DNA from: UBA7803 sp041686955
Lineage (GTDB): Bacteria; Pseudomonadota; Gammaproteobacteria; Pseudomonadales; Azotimanducaceae
Length of the DNA stretch: 64,000 bases
Assembly (NCBI GenBank): GCA_041686955.1
Contig: JAWLCV010000008.1
Span: forward strand, 1-64,000
Direction: 5' to 3'
The translations under genes and the position numbers were made by a program. This document shows, piece by piece, positions 54,616 through 63,067 of the stretch (positions are counted from its first letter, which is position 1; each line of letters begins with the position of its first letter). The notes under the pieces were generated by a model. That model worked only from the letters and a program-made list of their open reading frames with translations, did not search any database and had not been told where the DNA came from.

Positions 54616-55776
54616 GTGGCTGATGCCGGATCGGAGGATCGGGCCGTGACCGAGCCCCGTTCCGGCCGGGTCGGCCTGTTCCTCGGCGGCGACGTCATGA
54701 CCGGGCGGGGCATCGACCAGATTCTTCCGCATCCCTGCGCGCCGGACCTGTACGAGCGGTGGGTGCAGCACGCCGACGATTACGTGGCCCTGGCAGAACG
54801 CCGCAACGGGCCCATTGCGCGTCCCGTATCGTTCTCCTACATCTGGGGCGATGCCCTGGACGAGCTGGCGACCCGCCGGCCGGACGCGCGGATCATCAAT
54901 CTGGAAACCAGCGTCACCACCAGCACCAGCTACGAGGCCGCCAAAGGCATCCACTACCGGATGAACCCGCGCAACCTGCCCTGCATCGGCGCCGCTGGCA
55001 TCGACTGTTGCGTGCTCGCGAACAATCACGTGCTGGATTGGGGCGTGGAGGGGCTGCTGGAGACGCTCGCCTCCCTCGACGCGGCGTCCATCAGCAGGGC
55101 CGGGGCCGGCCGCGACCAGGCCGAGGCGGCCCGTCCCGCGGTGCTGCCGCTGCAGGGGGGCGGGCGGTTGCTGGTGTTCGCCTTCGCGCTCGGCTCCAGC
55201 GGCGTTCCGGCGAGTTGGGCTGCCACGGCGGAACGTCCCGGCGTCAATTACCTGCCGGACGCGGCTGAACGGCGCCTCGAGCGGATTGCGGCGGCCGTGA
55301 ACGACCATCGCCGGCCCGGTGATCTCATTCTGGTTTCGATCCACTGGGGCGGGAACTGGGGATACGAGATCCCCGAGCACCACGTGGCTCTGGCCCATGG
55401 TCTCGTGGACCACGCGGGCGTTCACGTGGTGCACGGCCACTCGTCCCATCATCCGCTGGCCGTGGAGGTGTACAGGGGGGCTCCCGTGCTGTACGGGTGC
55501 GGCGATCTGCTCAACGACTACGAAGGGATTCGCGGCTACGAAGCCTTCAGGAGCGATCTCACCTTCTTGTACTTCCCGGTGCTCGACGCCGCCGGCGGAG
55601 CACTGACGGCATTCGAGCTGGTGCCGTTCCGGATTCGTCGGCTGCGCCTGAATCGCTGCAGCGAGTCGGAAGTGCACTGGCTGGCCGGGCGCCTGGACGA
55701 GCAGGGTGCGCGCTTTGGCGTGCGGGTGTCGGAGCAGCCAGGTCATCTGTCGCTGCACTGGGAGCCGGGTGCTTGA
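54616..55776 (+). CDS. CapA-family (poly-gamma-glutamate synthesis-type) protein
   Basis: 386 residues from GTG 54616. Metallophosphatase-like CapA fold with GGDVMTGRGIDQ, NLETSVT, ANNHVLDWG, HWGGNWGYE and VVHGHSSHHPL motifs in order, matching the CapA/PgsA family. No signal peptide or transmembrane anchor, so a cytoplasmic member. Role unknown; it follows MerR-TPR by six bases and may belong to the same operon. Confidence 0.88.
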   Translation: MADAGSEDRAVTEPRSGRVGLFLGGDVMTGRGIDQILPHPCAPDLYERWVQHADDYVALAERRNGPIARPVSFSYIWGDALDELATRRPDARIINLETSVTTSTSYEAAKGIHYRMNPRNLPCIGAAGIDCCVLANNHVLDWGVEGLLETLASLDAASISRAGAGRDQAEAARPAVLPLQGGGRLLVFAFALGSSGVPASWAATAERPGVNYLPDAAERRLERIAAAVNDHRRPGDLILVSIHWGGNWGYEIPEHHVALAHGLVDHAGVHVVHGHSSHHPLAVEVYRGAPVLYGCGDLLNDYEGIRGYEAFRSDLTFLYFPVLDAAGGALTAFELVPFRIRRLRLNRCSESEVHWLAGRLDEQGARFGVRVSEQPGHLSLHWEPGA

Positions 55777-55803
55777 GGCGGCTTGTCACCCGCGTGGCCG
55801 TTC

Positions 55804-55831
55804 TTGACATCCCCGGCGAAGGGCGTATGGT
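55804..55831 (+). promoter_or_regulatory. Sigma-70-like promoter
   Basis: TTGACA (55804-55809), 16 bases, TATGGT (55826-55831). The perfect -35 and near-consensus -10 stand out in GC-rich DNA. The predicted start of transcription falls at the ATG of a 20-codon frame (55839-55901). Confidence 0.55.
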
Positions 55832-55838
55832 CGCGGTC

Positions 55839-55901
55839 ATGAAAGCCTGCAACCACATGTATACCCGCATGCCCACCCACGACGGGTTCGTGGGTAGCTG
55901 A
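55839..55901 (+). other. Possible 20-codon leader frame
   Basis: ATG at 55839 to TGA 55899-55901. There is no ribosome-binding site; if translated it would be leaderless, starting at or next to the promoter's expected +1. The last third lies in a hairpin (CCCACGA/TCGTGGG). Low confidence that it is translated; the region may instead be a structured RNA leader. Confidence 0.3.
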
Positions 55902-55904
55902 CGC

Positions 55905-55941
55905 GTTGCACGGCTTCACTCACCGGTGCAACGCCGGTGAG
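55905..55941 (+). promoter_or_regulatory. Two mutually exclusive hairpins in the leader
   Basis: GTTGCAC (55905-55911) can pair with GTGCAAC (55926-55932), and CTCACCGG (55919-55926) can pair with CCGGTGAG (55934-55941). The second hairpin's loop and left arm contain the first hairpin's right arm, so only one can form at a time. This is an attenuator-like arrangement of unknown ligand. Confidence 0.4.
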
Positions 55942-56051
55942 ATGCACAGCGACTCTTCGTTCGAGCAGTATCACGGTCCTCTCATCTTTCTCCGGCGGCA
56001 CCGACCCGATTCGGCGTGACGTTCCGTCACGCCCGCGCAGGAGAGAGCGCC

Positions 56052-56357
56052 ATGGAGACGTTCTGGCTGGTGGTGGTAGCGGTGACGATGGTCGCTTACC
56101 CCGTGTTTCTGGTGCGCAGCGCGCTGCGGGGGCGGCGCTGGGCGATGGAGACCCTCGAGGCCATGCGCTATCTGGAGGGTCACCTGACGGCCACCACCTG
56201 GCGGGCTCCGGAAGATCGGGAGGAGCCCCCGGGTCGGGAGCCCCAAGGGAGCGCACGGAGTTTGCATCCCCCGTCCGTCGTCGGTTTTCCGCCGTCCGCG
56301 AGTGGCGCGACGCCGGATGCGGACCGGCGGGAAGCGAAAAGCGAACGCCGCCTTTGA
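56052..56357 (+). CDS. Small membrane protein of unknown function
   Basis: 101 residues. One hydrophobic helix (about 4-24), a basic segment, then a Pro/Arg/Glu-rich low-complexity tail. ATG 56052 follows GGAGAGAG. No family. The tail reads poorly as protein, so only the first 60 or so residues may matter. Lies 62 bases before the CFA-like synthase start. Confidence 0.5.
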   Translation: METFWLVVVAVTMVAYPVFLVRSALRGRRWAMETLEAMRYLEGHLTATTWRAPEDREEPPGREPQGSARSLHPPSVVGFPPSASGATPDADRREAKSERRL

Positions 56358-56418
56358 GTCCCAACCGCTTCGGTGGGTATCATTGTTGCCTACCGCGCGA
56401 CGCGAGGAGGACGTACCG

Positions 56419-57705
56419 GTGAACGGGAAGTCGCAGGACGAGCTGGGGAAGAGCCAGGCCCTGGACATCGCGGCGTCGGCGGCCCGCTCCGGAGCGGCGA
56501 CCGAGCTCGAGCGGCGGTTGCTCGGCAGGCTCCTGGAGGCGGTCGGACAGCCGCCCGTGGCCCTGGAGCTGTGGGACGGCCAGCGGCTGGAACCCGCCGG
56601 AGAGCCGCGGGCGACGGTGCGGCTCCACGACCGTGGCGCCCTCTATCGGCTGCTCTACAAGCCCACCCGCACTTTCGGCGAGCTGTACGCCGCCGGGCGT
56701 CTGAGCGTCGACGGCGATATGGTCGCCACCTTGGAGATGCTCTACCGCGCACTGGCGGAGGTGGACCGGCGCTCGGGTGCCGCCCAGCGGCTGGCGCGGC
56801 GCCTGGTGACCAAGCGGGCCCGCCGCAATACGCTGGAGGGCAGCCGCAACAACATTCACTCCCATTACGACCTGGGCAATCGGTTCTACGAGCTCTGGCT
56901 CGACCGCGACTACACCCAGTACACGTGCGCTTACTATCCGACGCTGCAGGCGAGCCTGGAGCAGGCGCAGGCCGCGAAGCTCGAGCTGGTGTGCCGCAAG
57001 CTGCGCCTGCAGCCGGGCGAGACGGTGGTGGAGGCCGGCAGCGGCTGGGGGGGCCTGGGCCGTTACCTGGTGCGTCACTACGGCGTGAAGGTTCGCTCCT
57101 ACAACATCTCCACCGAGCAGGTGGCGTACGCCCGGGAGCGGGCCCGGCGGGAGGGTCTCGCCGACGCGGTGGAGTACGTCGAGGACGACTACCGCAACGT
57201 CACCGGCCAATACGATGTATTCGTTTCCGTGGGCATGCTCGAGCACGTGGGCGTGGAGAACTACCGGGTGCTGGGGCGCACCATCGACCGGTGCTTGAAG
57301 GACGAGGGCCGCGGCCTGATCCATTCCATCGGCCAGGACGTGCCGAGGCCGCTCAGCGAGTGGATCGAGGCGTACATCTTTCCCGGCGCCTATCCTCCGA
57401 CCCTGCGGGAGATGATGGAGATCTTCGAGCCCTTCGGATTCTCGGTTGCGGACGTCGAAAACCTCCGGCCCCACTACGCCCAGACGCTGCGGCACTGGCT
57501 GGAACGGTTCGAGGAAAACGCCGTCCGGGTGGCGGAGATGTTCGACGAGGACTTCGTGCGCGCCTGGCGGCTGTATCTGTCCGGTTCCGTGGCGGCGTTC
57601 ACCGAAGGCCAGCTCCAGCTCTTCCAGGTGTTGTTCCGCCGGCCGGACTGCCGGGTTCTGCCCATGACCCGGGACCACATGCGCGTCGGGCTGCAGGAGG
57701 TCTAG
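56419..57705 (+). CDS. Cyclopropane-fatty-acid-synthase-family methyltransferase
   Basis: 428 residues. N-terminal lipid-binding helical domain with RTFGELYAAGRLSVDGDM, then a SAM-binding Rossmann domain with VVEAGSGWGGLGRYL, HYDLGNRFYELWLD and the catalytic region VSVGMLEHVGVENY and YIFPGAYPPTLREM. Transfers a methyl(ene) group from SAM to an unsaturated phospholipid acyl chain. GTG 56419 follows GAGGAGG. Its stop is directly followed by an FAD reductase, which suggests the product is reduced or further changed instead of being a plain cyclopropane. Confidence 0.9.
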   Translation: MNGKSQDELGKSQALDIAASAARSGAATELERRLLGRLLEAVGQPPVALELWDGQRLEPAGEPRATVRLHDRGALYRLLYKPTRTFGELYAAGRLSVDGDMVATLEMLYRALAEVDRRSGAAQRLARRLVTKRARRNTLEGSRNNIHSHYDLGNRFYELWLDRDYTQYTCAYYPTLQASLEQAQAAKLELVCRKLRLQPGETVVEAGSGWGGLGRYLVRHYGVKVRSYNISTEQVAYARERARREGLADAVEYVEDDYRNVTGQYDVFVSVGMLEHVGVENYRVLGRTIDRCLKDEGRGLIHSIGQDVPRPLSEWIEAYIFPGAYPPTLREMMEIFEPFGFSVADVENLRPHYAQTLRHWLERFEENAVRVAEMFDEDFVRAWRLYLSGSVAAFTEGQLQLFQVLFRRPDCRVLPMTRDHMRVGLQEV

Positions 57706-58677
57706 GTGGAGCGCCGGGAGGTCATCGTGGTAGGCGGCGGGCCCGGGGGCGCCTCTGCCGCCTGGGAGCTCGAGCGCGGGGGCTGGAACCCGCTGGTGCT
57801 GGACCGGGAAACCTTTCCCCGGGAGAAGCTGTGCGCCGGCTGGATCACCCCCGAGGTGGTCCGTGATCTGGCGATGACGCCGGAGGAGTACCCTCACCGT
57901 TTCCTCACCTTCGAGGTGATGAACGTGTCCTTCAAGGGGCTGCGGGTGCCGTTGCGCTCACCGCAGCATTCCATCCGCCGCTTCGAGTTCGATGCCTGGC
58001 TGCTGCAGCGCTCGGGGGCGGACGTGGCGCGGCACAACGTGCGGCGGATCGTCGAGGAGGAGGGCGGCTACCGCATCGACGACGACTACTGGTGCCGCTA
58101 CCTGGTCGGCGCGGGGGGCACCCGCTGCCCGGTCTATCGGGAGCTGTTTCGCGGCCGCAAGCCGCGCGGCAAGGGCCTGCAGGCGGTGACCCTGGAGCAG
58201 GAATTTCCTCACGACTGGCAGGACGAGCGCTGCCACCTCTGGTTTCTCGACGACGGGCTCCCCGGCTACGCCTGGTACGTGCCCAAGGCCGACGGCTACC
58301 TCAACGTGGGGGTCGGCGGCATGGCGGAGAAGCTCAAGCGGCGCGGCGACGACATTCGACGCCACTGGCAGCGGCTGCGGGAGCGCCTGGTGCGGCAGGG
58401 TCTCGTGGCGGAGCCGCCGGACGATCCCGGCGGCTACAGCTACTTCCTGCGCGACCGCAGCGATCCGGAGCGGCTCGGTAATGCCTTCGTGGTGGGCGAT
58501 GCCGCGGGCCTCGCCACCCGGGACATGTGCGAAGGTATCGGTCCGGCGGTGCGCAGCGGGCTGGCCGCCGCGCGCGCCATCATGGCGGGGGAGCCCTACG
58601 ATCTCGCCCACATCGATGCCTTCACCTCCGGCAATCTGCTGGTGAAGAAAGGTCTCGAGCGGATGTTCCTCGGCTGA
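57706..58677 (+). CDS. Geranylgeranyl-reductase-family FAD oxidoreductase
   Basis: 323 residues starting at GTG 57706, immediately after the previous stop. N-terminal VVGGGPGGASAAWELERGG FAD motif, the KLCAGWITPEV cysteine loop and the C-terminal FVVGDAAGLATRDMCEGIGPAVRSG are typical of the GGR family, which reduces isolated C=C bonds of lipids with FADH2. Pairing with a CFA-type methyltransferase suggests saturation of a methylene-branched chain. Substrate not proven. Confidence 0.87.
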   Translation: MERREVIVVGGGPGGASAAWELERGGWNPLVLDRETFPREKLCAGWITPEVVRDLAMTPEEYPHRFLTFEVMNVSFKGLRVPLRSPQHSIRRFEFDAWLLQRSGADVARHNVRRIVEEEGGYRIDDDYWCRYLVGAGGTRCPVYRELFRGRKPRGKGLQAVTLEQEFPHDWQDERCHLWFLDDGLPGYAWYVPKADGYLNVGVGGMAEKLKRRGDDIRRHWQRLRERLVRQGLVAEPPDDPGGYSYFLRDRSDPERLGNAFVVGDAAGLATRDMCEGIGPAVRSGLAAARAIMAGEPYDLAHIDAFTSGNLLVKKGLERMFLG

Positions 58678-58686
58678 GCCGCCGGT

Positions 58687-60108
58687 TCAGGAACCCCCGG
58701 CCGCCGCGGTCCGGGCTTCCTCCGGCGCGGCGGGAGCGCTCTCCCCGTGCTCCGTGGCCAGCGTCTTCAGCGACCATGAGCCGAACGTCCGCTCCGAGAT
58801 CCGCCTGCGCTCGCGCAGCACCGCGGTGACGCCCGGGTGCTCCGCCAGCGGGAGACGCGTCATCGCGCGCGCGCCGCCGGACCCCCCATCGCGCATGGCT
58901 TCGAGCAGGTCGTGCACCGAGGCGTTCTCCCAGGGGCAGCCCGGAAGGTAGGCCGAGGCCGATGGGGAGGCGCATTCGGTGCGAACGACCAGGCCCCGGG
59001 CTTCGAGAGTTCCCAGGACCTGCTCGAGCGCGCTGGAAGGCACCGCCAGCCTGTGCGCCAGATCGTCCAGGGTATCCGGCGGGTCGCCACCGTAGAACCG
59101 CTTGCCGATCAGGCACACGGCGGCCAGCGCCAGGCGTTCGCGATCGCTCGTGCTGATGCGGCCGGTGAGCTGCCGTCCCGGAAGGTATTCGGGATGCTGG
59201 CGGTAGAAGGCGATGCAGGCGCCCACCAGCAGGACGAGCCAGCTCACGTACAGCCAGATCATGAACAGGATGGGCGTGGCGAAACCGGAATAGATGGCCG
59301 TGTACTGATTCGCCCGGGAGACGAATCCCGCGAACAACCAGCCCACCGCGTTCCAGACGATTCCCGCCACCAGGCCTCCTGCGAACGCAGGACCGAGGCG
59401 TACCCGGGTGTGCGGAATGAAGACGTAGATGAAGGTGAAGGCCAGCACCACCATCGCCACGGGCACCAGGCGCCCGGCGAGATCCACCAGCCATCCCACG
59501 GGACGGATGCTGACGATCCGCTCCATCAACGGATCGGACATGACCGTCGCCATGATCCCCAGTGCCGTGAACACCAGCACGGGTCCCACGATGATGACGC
59601 TGAGATAGTCCTTGAATCGCTCGGCGAAGGTGCGGGTGGCGCCGACCTGCCACACGTCGTTGAACGCATGCTCGATCTTCTGGATCAGCGAGATGACCGT
59701 GTAGAACAGCAACAGAAAACCGACGAAGCCCAGGACACCCACCTGGACGTTGTCGACGAAGGAGACGATGCTGGTGACGATCTCGTCGCGGCGCTCTCCC
59801 AGCGGTTCCAGCGCATTGTGGAGAAACGGCTCGATCTGATTGTGGACACCGAAGCCCTTGAGGATCGAGAAGCTGATGGCGAGCAACGGCACCAGCGACA
59901 GCAGGGTGGTGTACACCAGGCTCATGGCGCGCAGGGTGATCTGACCCGCCGCCAGATCCCTTCCCACCGCCCAGACGAGCTGGAGTACCCCGAGCAGAGC
60001 CGCGTGCCAGCGGGAACGGGGCTCCTCGTTCCAGACGAAGCGCCCCAAGGCGCTCCCCAGGGCGCGCCCCGGGGCGGCGCTGAAGGCGAATCGATCCTGG
60101 TCGTTCAT
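58687..60108 (-). CDS. YihY/BrkB-family membrane protein
   Basis: 473 residues: N-terminal 280 residues with six membrane segments of the YihY/RNase BN-like family (VVIVGPVLVFTALGIM, FTFIYVFIPHTRVRLG and LFMIWLYVSWLVLLVGACIAF), followed by a C-terminal extension of about 170 residues with a winged-helix-like region (SALEQVLGTLEARGLVVR). Despite the old rbn name these are not RNases. ATG 60108. Convergent with the GGR-family gene. Confidence 0.88.
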   Translation of the reverse strand: MNDQDRFAFSAAPGRALGSALGRFVWNEEPRSRWHAALLGVLQLVWAVGRDLAAGQITLRAMSLVYTTLLSLVPLLAISFSILKGFGVHNQIEPFLHNALEPLGERRDEIVTSIVSFVDNVQVGVLGFVGFLLLFYTVISLIQKIEHAFNDVWQVGATRTFAERFKDYLSVIIVGPVLVFTALGIMATVMSDPLMERIVSIRPVGWLVDLAGRLVPVAMVVLAFTFIYVFIPHTRVRLGPAFAGGLVAGIVWNAVGWLFAGFVSRANQYTAIYSGFATPILFMIWLYVSWLVLLVGACIAFYRQHPEYLPGRQLTGRISTSDRERLALAAVCLIGKRFYGGDPPDTLDDLAHRLAVPSSALEQVLGTLEARGLVVRTECASPSASAYLPGCPWENASVHDLLEAMRDGGSGGARAMTRLPLAEHPGVTAVLRERRRISERTFGSWSLKTLATEHGESAPAAPEEARTAAAGGS

Positions 60109-60212
60109 GGCGCGGCCTTCCGGCGTGCGCAGCCGGCACGGGTGATGGCGATGAATTGTCGGGGTTGCGCCCGCCGAAGGCAACGACGCCCCCGGCGTCC
60201 TAACATGGCGTC

Positions 60213-60635
60213 ATGGAACTGAACGAGCGATTGGAGGCGTTGCTGTGGCTGGCCACCGGCATTTCGCTGGTGGCCTTCGTCGCCACCGTCGTCGGCGTGC
60301 CCTGGGTGGTTGCCCGGTTGCCGCACGACTACTTCAGCAGGCCGCGACGCTACGTATGGCGCACACTGGCCGACGAGCCCCTGCCGGCGCTGGTGCTGGG
60401 TGCGGCGAAGAACGTGCTGGGGGCGGTGCTGGTCTGTCTCGGCGCGATCATGCTGGTGACGCCCGGACAGGGACTCATCACCCTGCTGGTGGGTCTTCTG
60501 CTGATGAACTTTCCGGGCAAGTACCAGCTCGAGCGGTGGCTGGTCATGCGTCCCGGGGTCTTGCGGGCGCTCAACTGGCTGCGCCGGCGGCGCGGCCGCA
60601 GGCCGTTCGACGCGCCGCCGCCGGATTCGTCGTGA
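60213..60635 (+). CDS. Small membrane protein (PGPGW-like)
   Basis: 140 residues. Two hydrophobic regions (about 12-34 and 60-98), the second containing VTPGQGLITLLVGLLLMNFPGKYQLERWL, reminiscent of PGPGW putative membrane proteins. Ends with an Arg-rich tail. No function known. Confidence 0.7.
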   Translation: MELNERLEALLWLATGISLVAFVATVVGVPWVVARLPHDYFSRPRRYVWRTLADEPLPALVLGAAKNVLGAVLVCLGAIMLVTPGQGLITLLVGLLLMNFPGKYQLERWLVMRPGVLRALNWLRRRRGRRPFDAPPPDSS

Positions 60636-60707
60636 CCGCCGCCCGGCGTCTCCCCTGGTACGGCGCTTGCATCGGCGCGGGTTCCGTGACCCGATCGGGA
60701 GGTGACC

Positions 60708-61238
60708 GTGGCACCCGGCAGCCAACCATTCTGGCAATGGCCGCCCGCGCCGGCCGTGCTTCTCAACCGGCTGCTGCTGTGCGTGCTGGTGTGGTGGGTC
60801 CTCTCCGGCGGAGATCCCGGCTCCTGGGCCGTGGGTGTGCCCGTCACCGCGATTGCCGCCGTGCTCAGCAGCATCATGCTGCCGCCGTTCCGCTGGTCGC
60901 TCGGCGGTGCGATCCGGTTCTGGCCGTTCTTCTTGTGGGCGTCCCTCAGGGGCGGGTTCGACGTGGCGATGCGGGCACTGCACCGCCGGCTGCCGTTGTA
61001 TCCGGGCGTGGTGCCGCACGCCACGCGCCTGCCCGGACCGGTGGCCCAGGTGTCCATGGTGAACCTCATGAGCCTGGTTCCCGGGACCCTGGCTGCCGAC
61101 CTCAGGGACGGCTGCATTCTCGTTCACGCGCTCGATTCCCGCGGCCCGATCGGGGCCAACGTCGCGAGCTCGGAGCGCCGGGTGGCGGCGCTGTTCGCGC
61201 TGGAGCCACGCGACTTCGAGCCGCCGGAACCCGGGTGA
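60708..61238 (+). CDS. mrpE: Mrp-type Na+/H+ antiporter subunit E
   Basis: 176 residues. MrpE/MnhE family: two or three hydrophobic segments, then a cytoplasmic domain with SMVNLMSLVPGTLAAD...ILVHALD. GTG 60708 is preferred to GTG 60702 because GGGAGG lies just before it at useful spacing. First gene of the mrp operon. Required for assembly of the antiporter complex that exchanges Na+ for H+. Confidence 0.9.
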   Translation: MAPGSQPFWQWPPAPAVLLNRLLLCVLVWWVLSGGDPGSWAVGVPVTAIAAVLSSIMLPPFRWSLGGAIRFWPFFLWASLRGGFDVAMRALHRRLPLYPGVVPHATRLPGPVAQVSMVNLMSLVPGTLAADLRDGCILVHALDSRGPIGANVASSERRVAALFALEPRDFEPPEPG

Positions 61239-61241
61239 GGC

Positions 61242-61529
61242 GTGGTGGCCAGCTTCTGTATCGGCGCGGCGGGCTTTCTCTTTCTCACCATGGTGGCGGG
61301 ATTCTGGCGGGTGCTGCGTGGTCCGGATGCCGGAGACAGGCTGATGGCCGCGCAGCTTTTCGGCAGCACCGTGTCGGCGATCATGCTGCTGCTGGCCGAG
61401 GCGCAGGGCAATCCGGGGCTGCGGAGCGTGGCGCTCGTGTTCGCCTCTCTGGCGGTGGTATCGGTGGTGGCATTCGTTCGCCTGGCGTGGACCGACGAGC
61501 CCGCCGAGGAGGTGGATGGTGGTGCTTGA
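61242..61529 (+). CDS. mrpF: Mrp-type Na+/H+ antiporter subunit F
   Basis: 95 residues, three membrane segments; core RVLRGPDAGDRLMAAQLFGS is the MrpF signature. GTG 61242 start three bases after mrpE. Overlaps mrpG. Confidence 0.9.
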   Translation: MVASFCIGAAGFLFLTMVAGFWRVLRGPDAGDRLMAAQLFGSTVSAIMLLLAEAQGNPGLRSVALVFASLAVVSVVAFVRLAWTDEPAEEVDGGA

Positions 61530-61818
61530 CGTGATCACGGTGCTGCTGGTCACTGCAGGCGCAGGATTCTTCCTCGCCGGCACCGTGGGCCTGATCCGCT
61601 TCCCCGATTTCTTCACCCGCATCCACGCCATGACCAAGGCGGACAACGTGGGCCTGGGACTCGTGGTGCTCGGGCTCGCGGGCCAGGCCGACACGCTGGC
61701 CACCGTGGGTCAGCTCCTGGTGGTGTGGTTGCTGGTGCTGCTCTCGAGCGCCACCAGCGCGCACCTGCTGGCCAGCGGCGCACTGCGCCGCGGCATGACT
61801 CCGTGGAGACCCCGGTGA
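61516..61818 (+). CDS. mrpG: Mrp-type Na+/H+ antiporter subunit G
   Basis: 100 residues, three membrane segments; G-L-I-R-F-P-D-F-F-T-R-I-H-A-M-T-K-A-D is the MrpG signature. Overlaps mrpF by 14 bases and the next gene by four. Confidence 0.92.
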   Translation: MVVLDVITVLLVTAGAGFFLAGTVGLIRFPDFFTRIHAMTKADNVGLGLVVLGLAGQADTLATVGQLLVVWLLVLLSSATSAHLLASGALRRGMTPWRPR

Positions 61819-62093
61819 GCGCGCTGATGTGGATGCTGGACGGCGCGCTGGCCATCAGCCTGGTATGGATCGCCTCGCGAGCGCTGGCCGCCGACGATCT
61901 GTTCGAAGCGGTGGCGCTGTTCGTCGCCTTCGGCCTGCTCATGACCCTCGCCTGGGTGCGGCTCGATGCTGTGGACGTGGCGTTGGCGGAGGCGGGTATC
62001 GGTGCCGGATTCACCGGCGCCCTGTTCCTCGCCGGAGTCGCGCGTCTCGAGCTAAAGTCCCGGGTGCGGCCTCCCGACGGGGATGGACGTTGA
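61815..62093 (+). CDS. DUF4040 / MbhD-like antiporter subunit
   Basis: 92 residues, three membrane segments with LAADDLFEAVALFVAFGLLMTLAWVRLDAVDVALAEAGIGAGFTGALFLAGV, the DUF4040 (MbhD) pattern. In many Mrp systems this is the C-terminal part of subunit A; here it is a separate gene. GTG 61815 overlaps mrpG stop. Confidence 0.85.
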   Translation: MSALMWMLDGALAISLVWIASRALAADDLFEAVALFVAFGLLMTLAWVRLDAVDVALAEAGIGAGFTGALFLAGVARLELKSRVRPPDGDGR

Positions 62094-62761
62094 CACGCGC
62101 GCCCTCCAGGCTGGCGCTCTGGCCCCTGCTGCTGGCCCTCGGCGGTGGGCTCGGCTGGGCCGTGCTGTCCCTTCCCCCGGTGGCCAGGGGGCTCGGGGAC
62201 GACGTGCACCGGCACCTCGAGGTCAGCGGCGTGGAGAGTCCGGTGACCGCCGTGCTGCTGAACTTCCGGAGCTACGATACCTTGCTCGAGATCGCGGTGC
62301 TGGCGCTGGCCGCCGTGGCGATCTGGTCCGTGGCGACCATGCCGCGGCGCCGCCGGGGGGTAGCCGGACCCGTGCTCGTATCGTTCGTCCAGGTTCTGGT
62401 TCCCTTCATGGTGCTGCTCGCCGGTTATCTCCTGTGGTCCGGATCCCATGCCGAAGGCGGGGCGTTCCAGGCGGGCGTGGTGCTGGCTGCAGCGGCGTTG
62501 CTCGTGATCCTGGCTGGGGCTCCGTTGCCGGAGGGGGCCGGCGGCTGGCCGCTGCGGGCCGGCTTGACGCTGGGCCTGCTGGTGTTCCTTGCGGTGGGGG
62601 CGCTGGTGGCCGCCACCGGACGCCACTTTCTCGAGTTCCCGCCCGCCTGGGCGGGTGGGCTGATCCTGCTGATCGAGGCCGCTGCCGCGCTGTCCATCGG
62701 CTGCAGCCTGGCGTTGGCGTTTCGCGGGGGGAGGCCGCGGAGCGCGGAGCCCGGCTCGTGA
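62090..62761 (+). CDS. mrpB: Mrp-type subunit B with MbhE-like N-terminus
   Basis: 223 residues from TTG 62090 (overlapping the previous stop). N-terminal MbhE-like part (VLLNFRSYDTLLEIAVLALA), then MnhB domain (VLVSFVQVLVPFMVLLAGYLLWSGSHAEGGAFQAGVVLAAAALL). Six or so membrane segments. Fused E/B form seen in Mrp systems where subunit A is split. Confidence 0.85.
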   Translation: MTRAPSRLALWPLLLALGGGLGWAVLSLPPVARGLGDDVHRHLEVSGVESPVTAVLLNFRSYDTLLEIAVLALAAVAIWSVATMPRRRRGVAGPVLVSFVQVLVPFMVLLAGYLLWSGSHAEGGAFQAGVVLAAAALLVILAGAPLPEGAGGWPLRAGLTLGLLVFLAVGALVAATGRHFLEFPPAWAGGLILLIEAAAALSIGCSLALAFRGGRPRSAEPGS

Positions 62762-63066
62762 CCGTGGCGTTTCTCTATGCGCTGTCGGGGGTGGCCCTGT
62801 TCGTGGTCGCGTTTCACGCGCTGGTGAATCGCCGGCATTTACTGCACAAGATCATGTCGTTGAACGTCCTGGGCAGCGGGGTGTTCCTGGTCATCGGCGC
62901 GCTGGCGCGGCGCGCCCCCACCGCGGATCCGGACCCGGTTCCTCTGGCGTTGGTGATCACGGGCATCGTGGTGGCCGTGGCGGCCACTGCGCTCGGCATC
63001 GTGATCATGCTGCGTCTGCAGGCGGCCACCGGCCGGCCGGAGCTGCCCCCCGCGGACCGGAACTGA
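62758..63066 (+). CDS. mrpC: Mrp-type Na+/H+ antiporter subunit C (NuoK-like)
   Basis: 102 residues, three membrane segments; HALVNRRHLLHKIMSLNVLGSGVFLVIGALARR is the MrpC/NuoK core. GTG 62758 start overlaps mrpB stop. Confidence 0.92.
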   Translation: MTVAFLYALSGVALFVVAFHALVNRRHLLHKIMSLNVLGSGVFLVIGALARRAPTADPDPVPLALVITGIVVAVAATALGIVIMLRLQAATGRPELPPADRN

Positions 63067-63067
63067 C

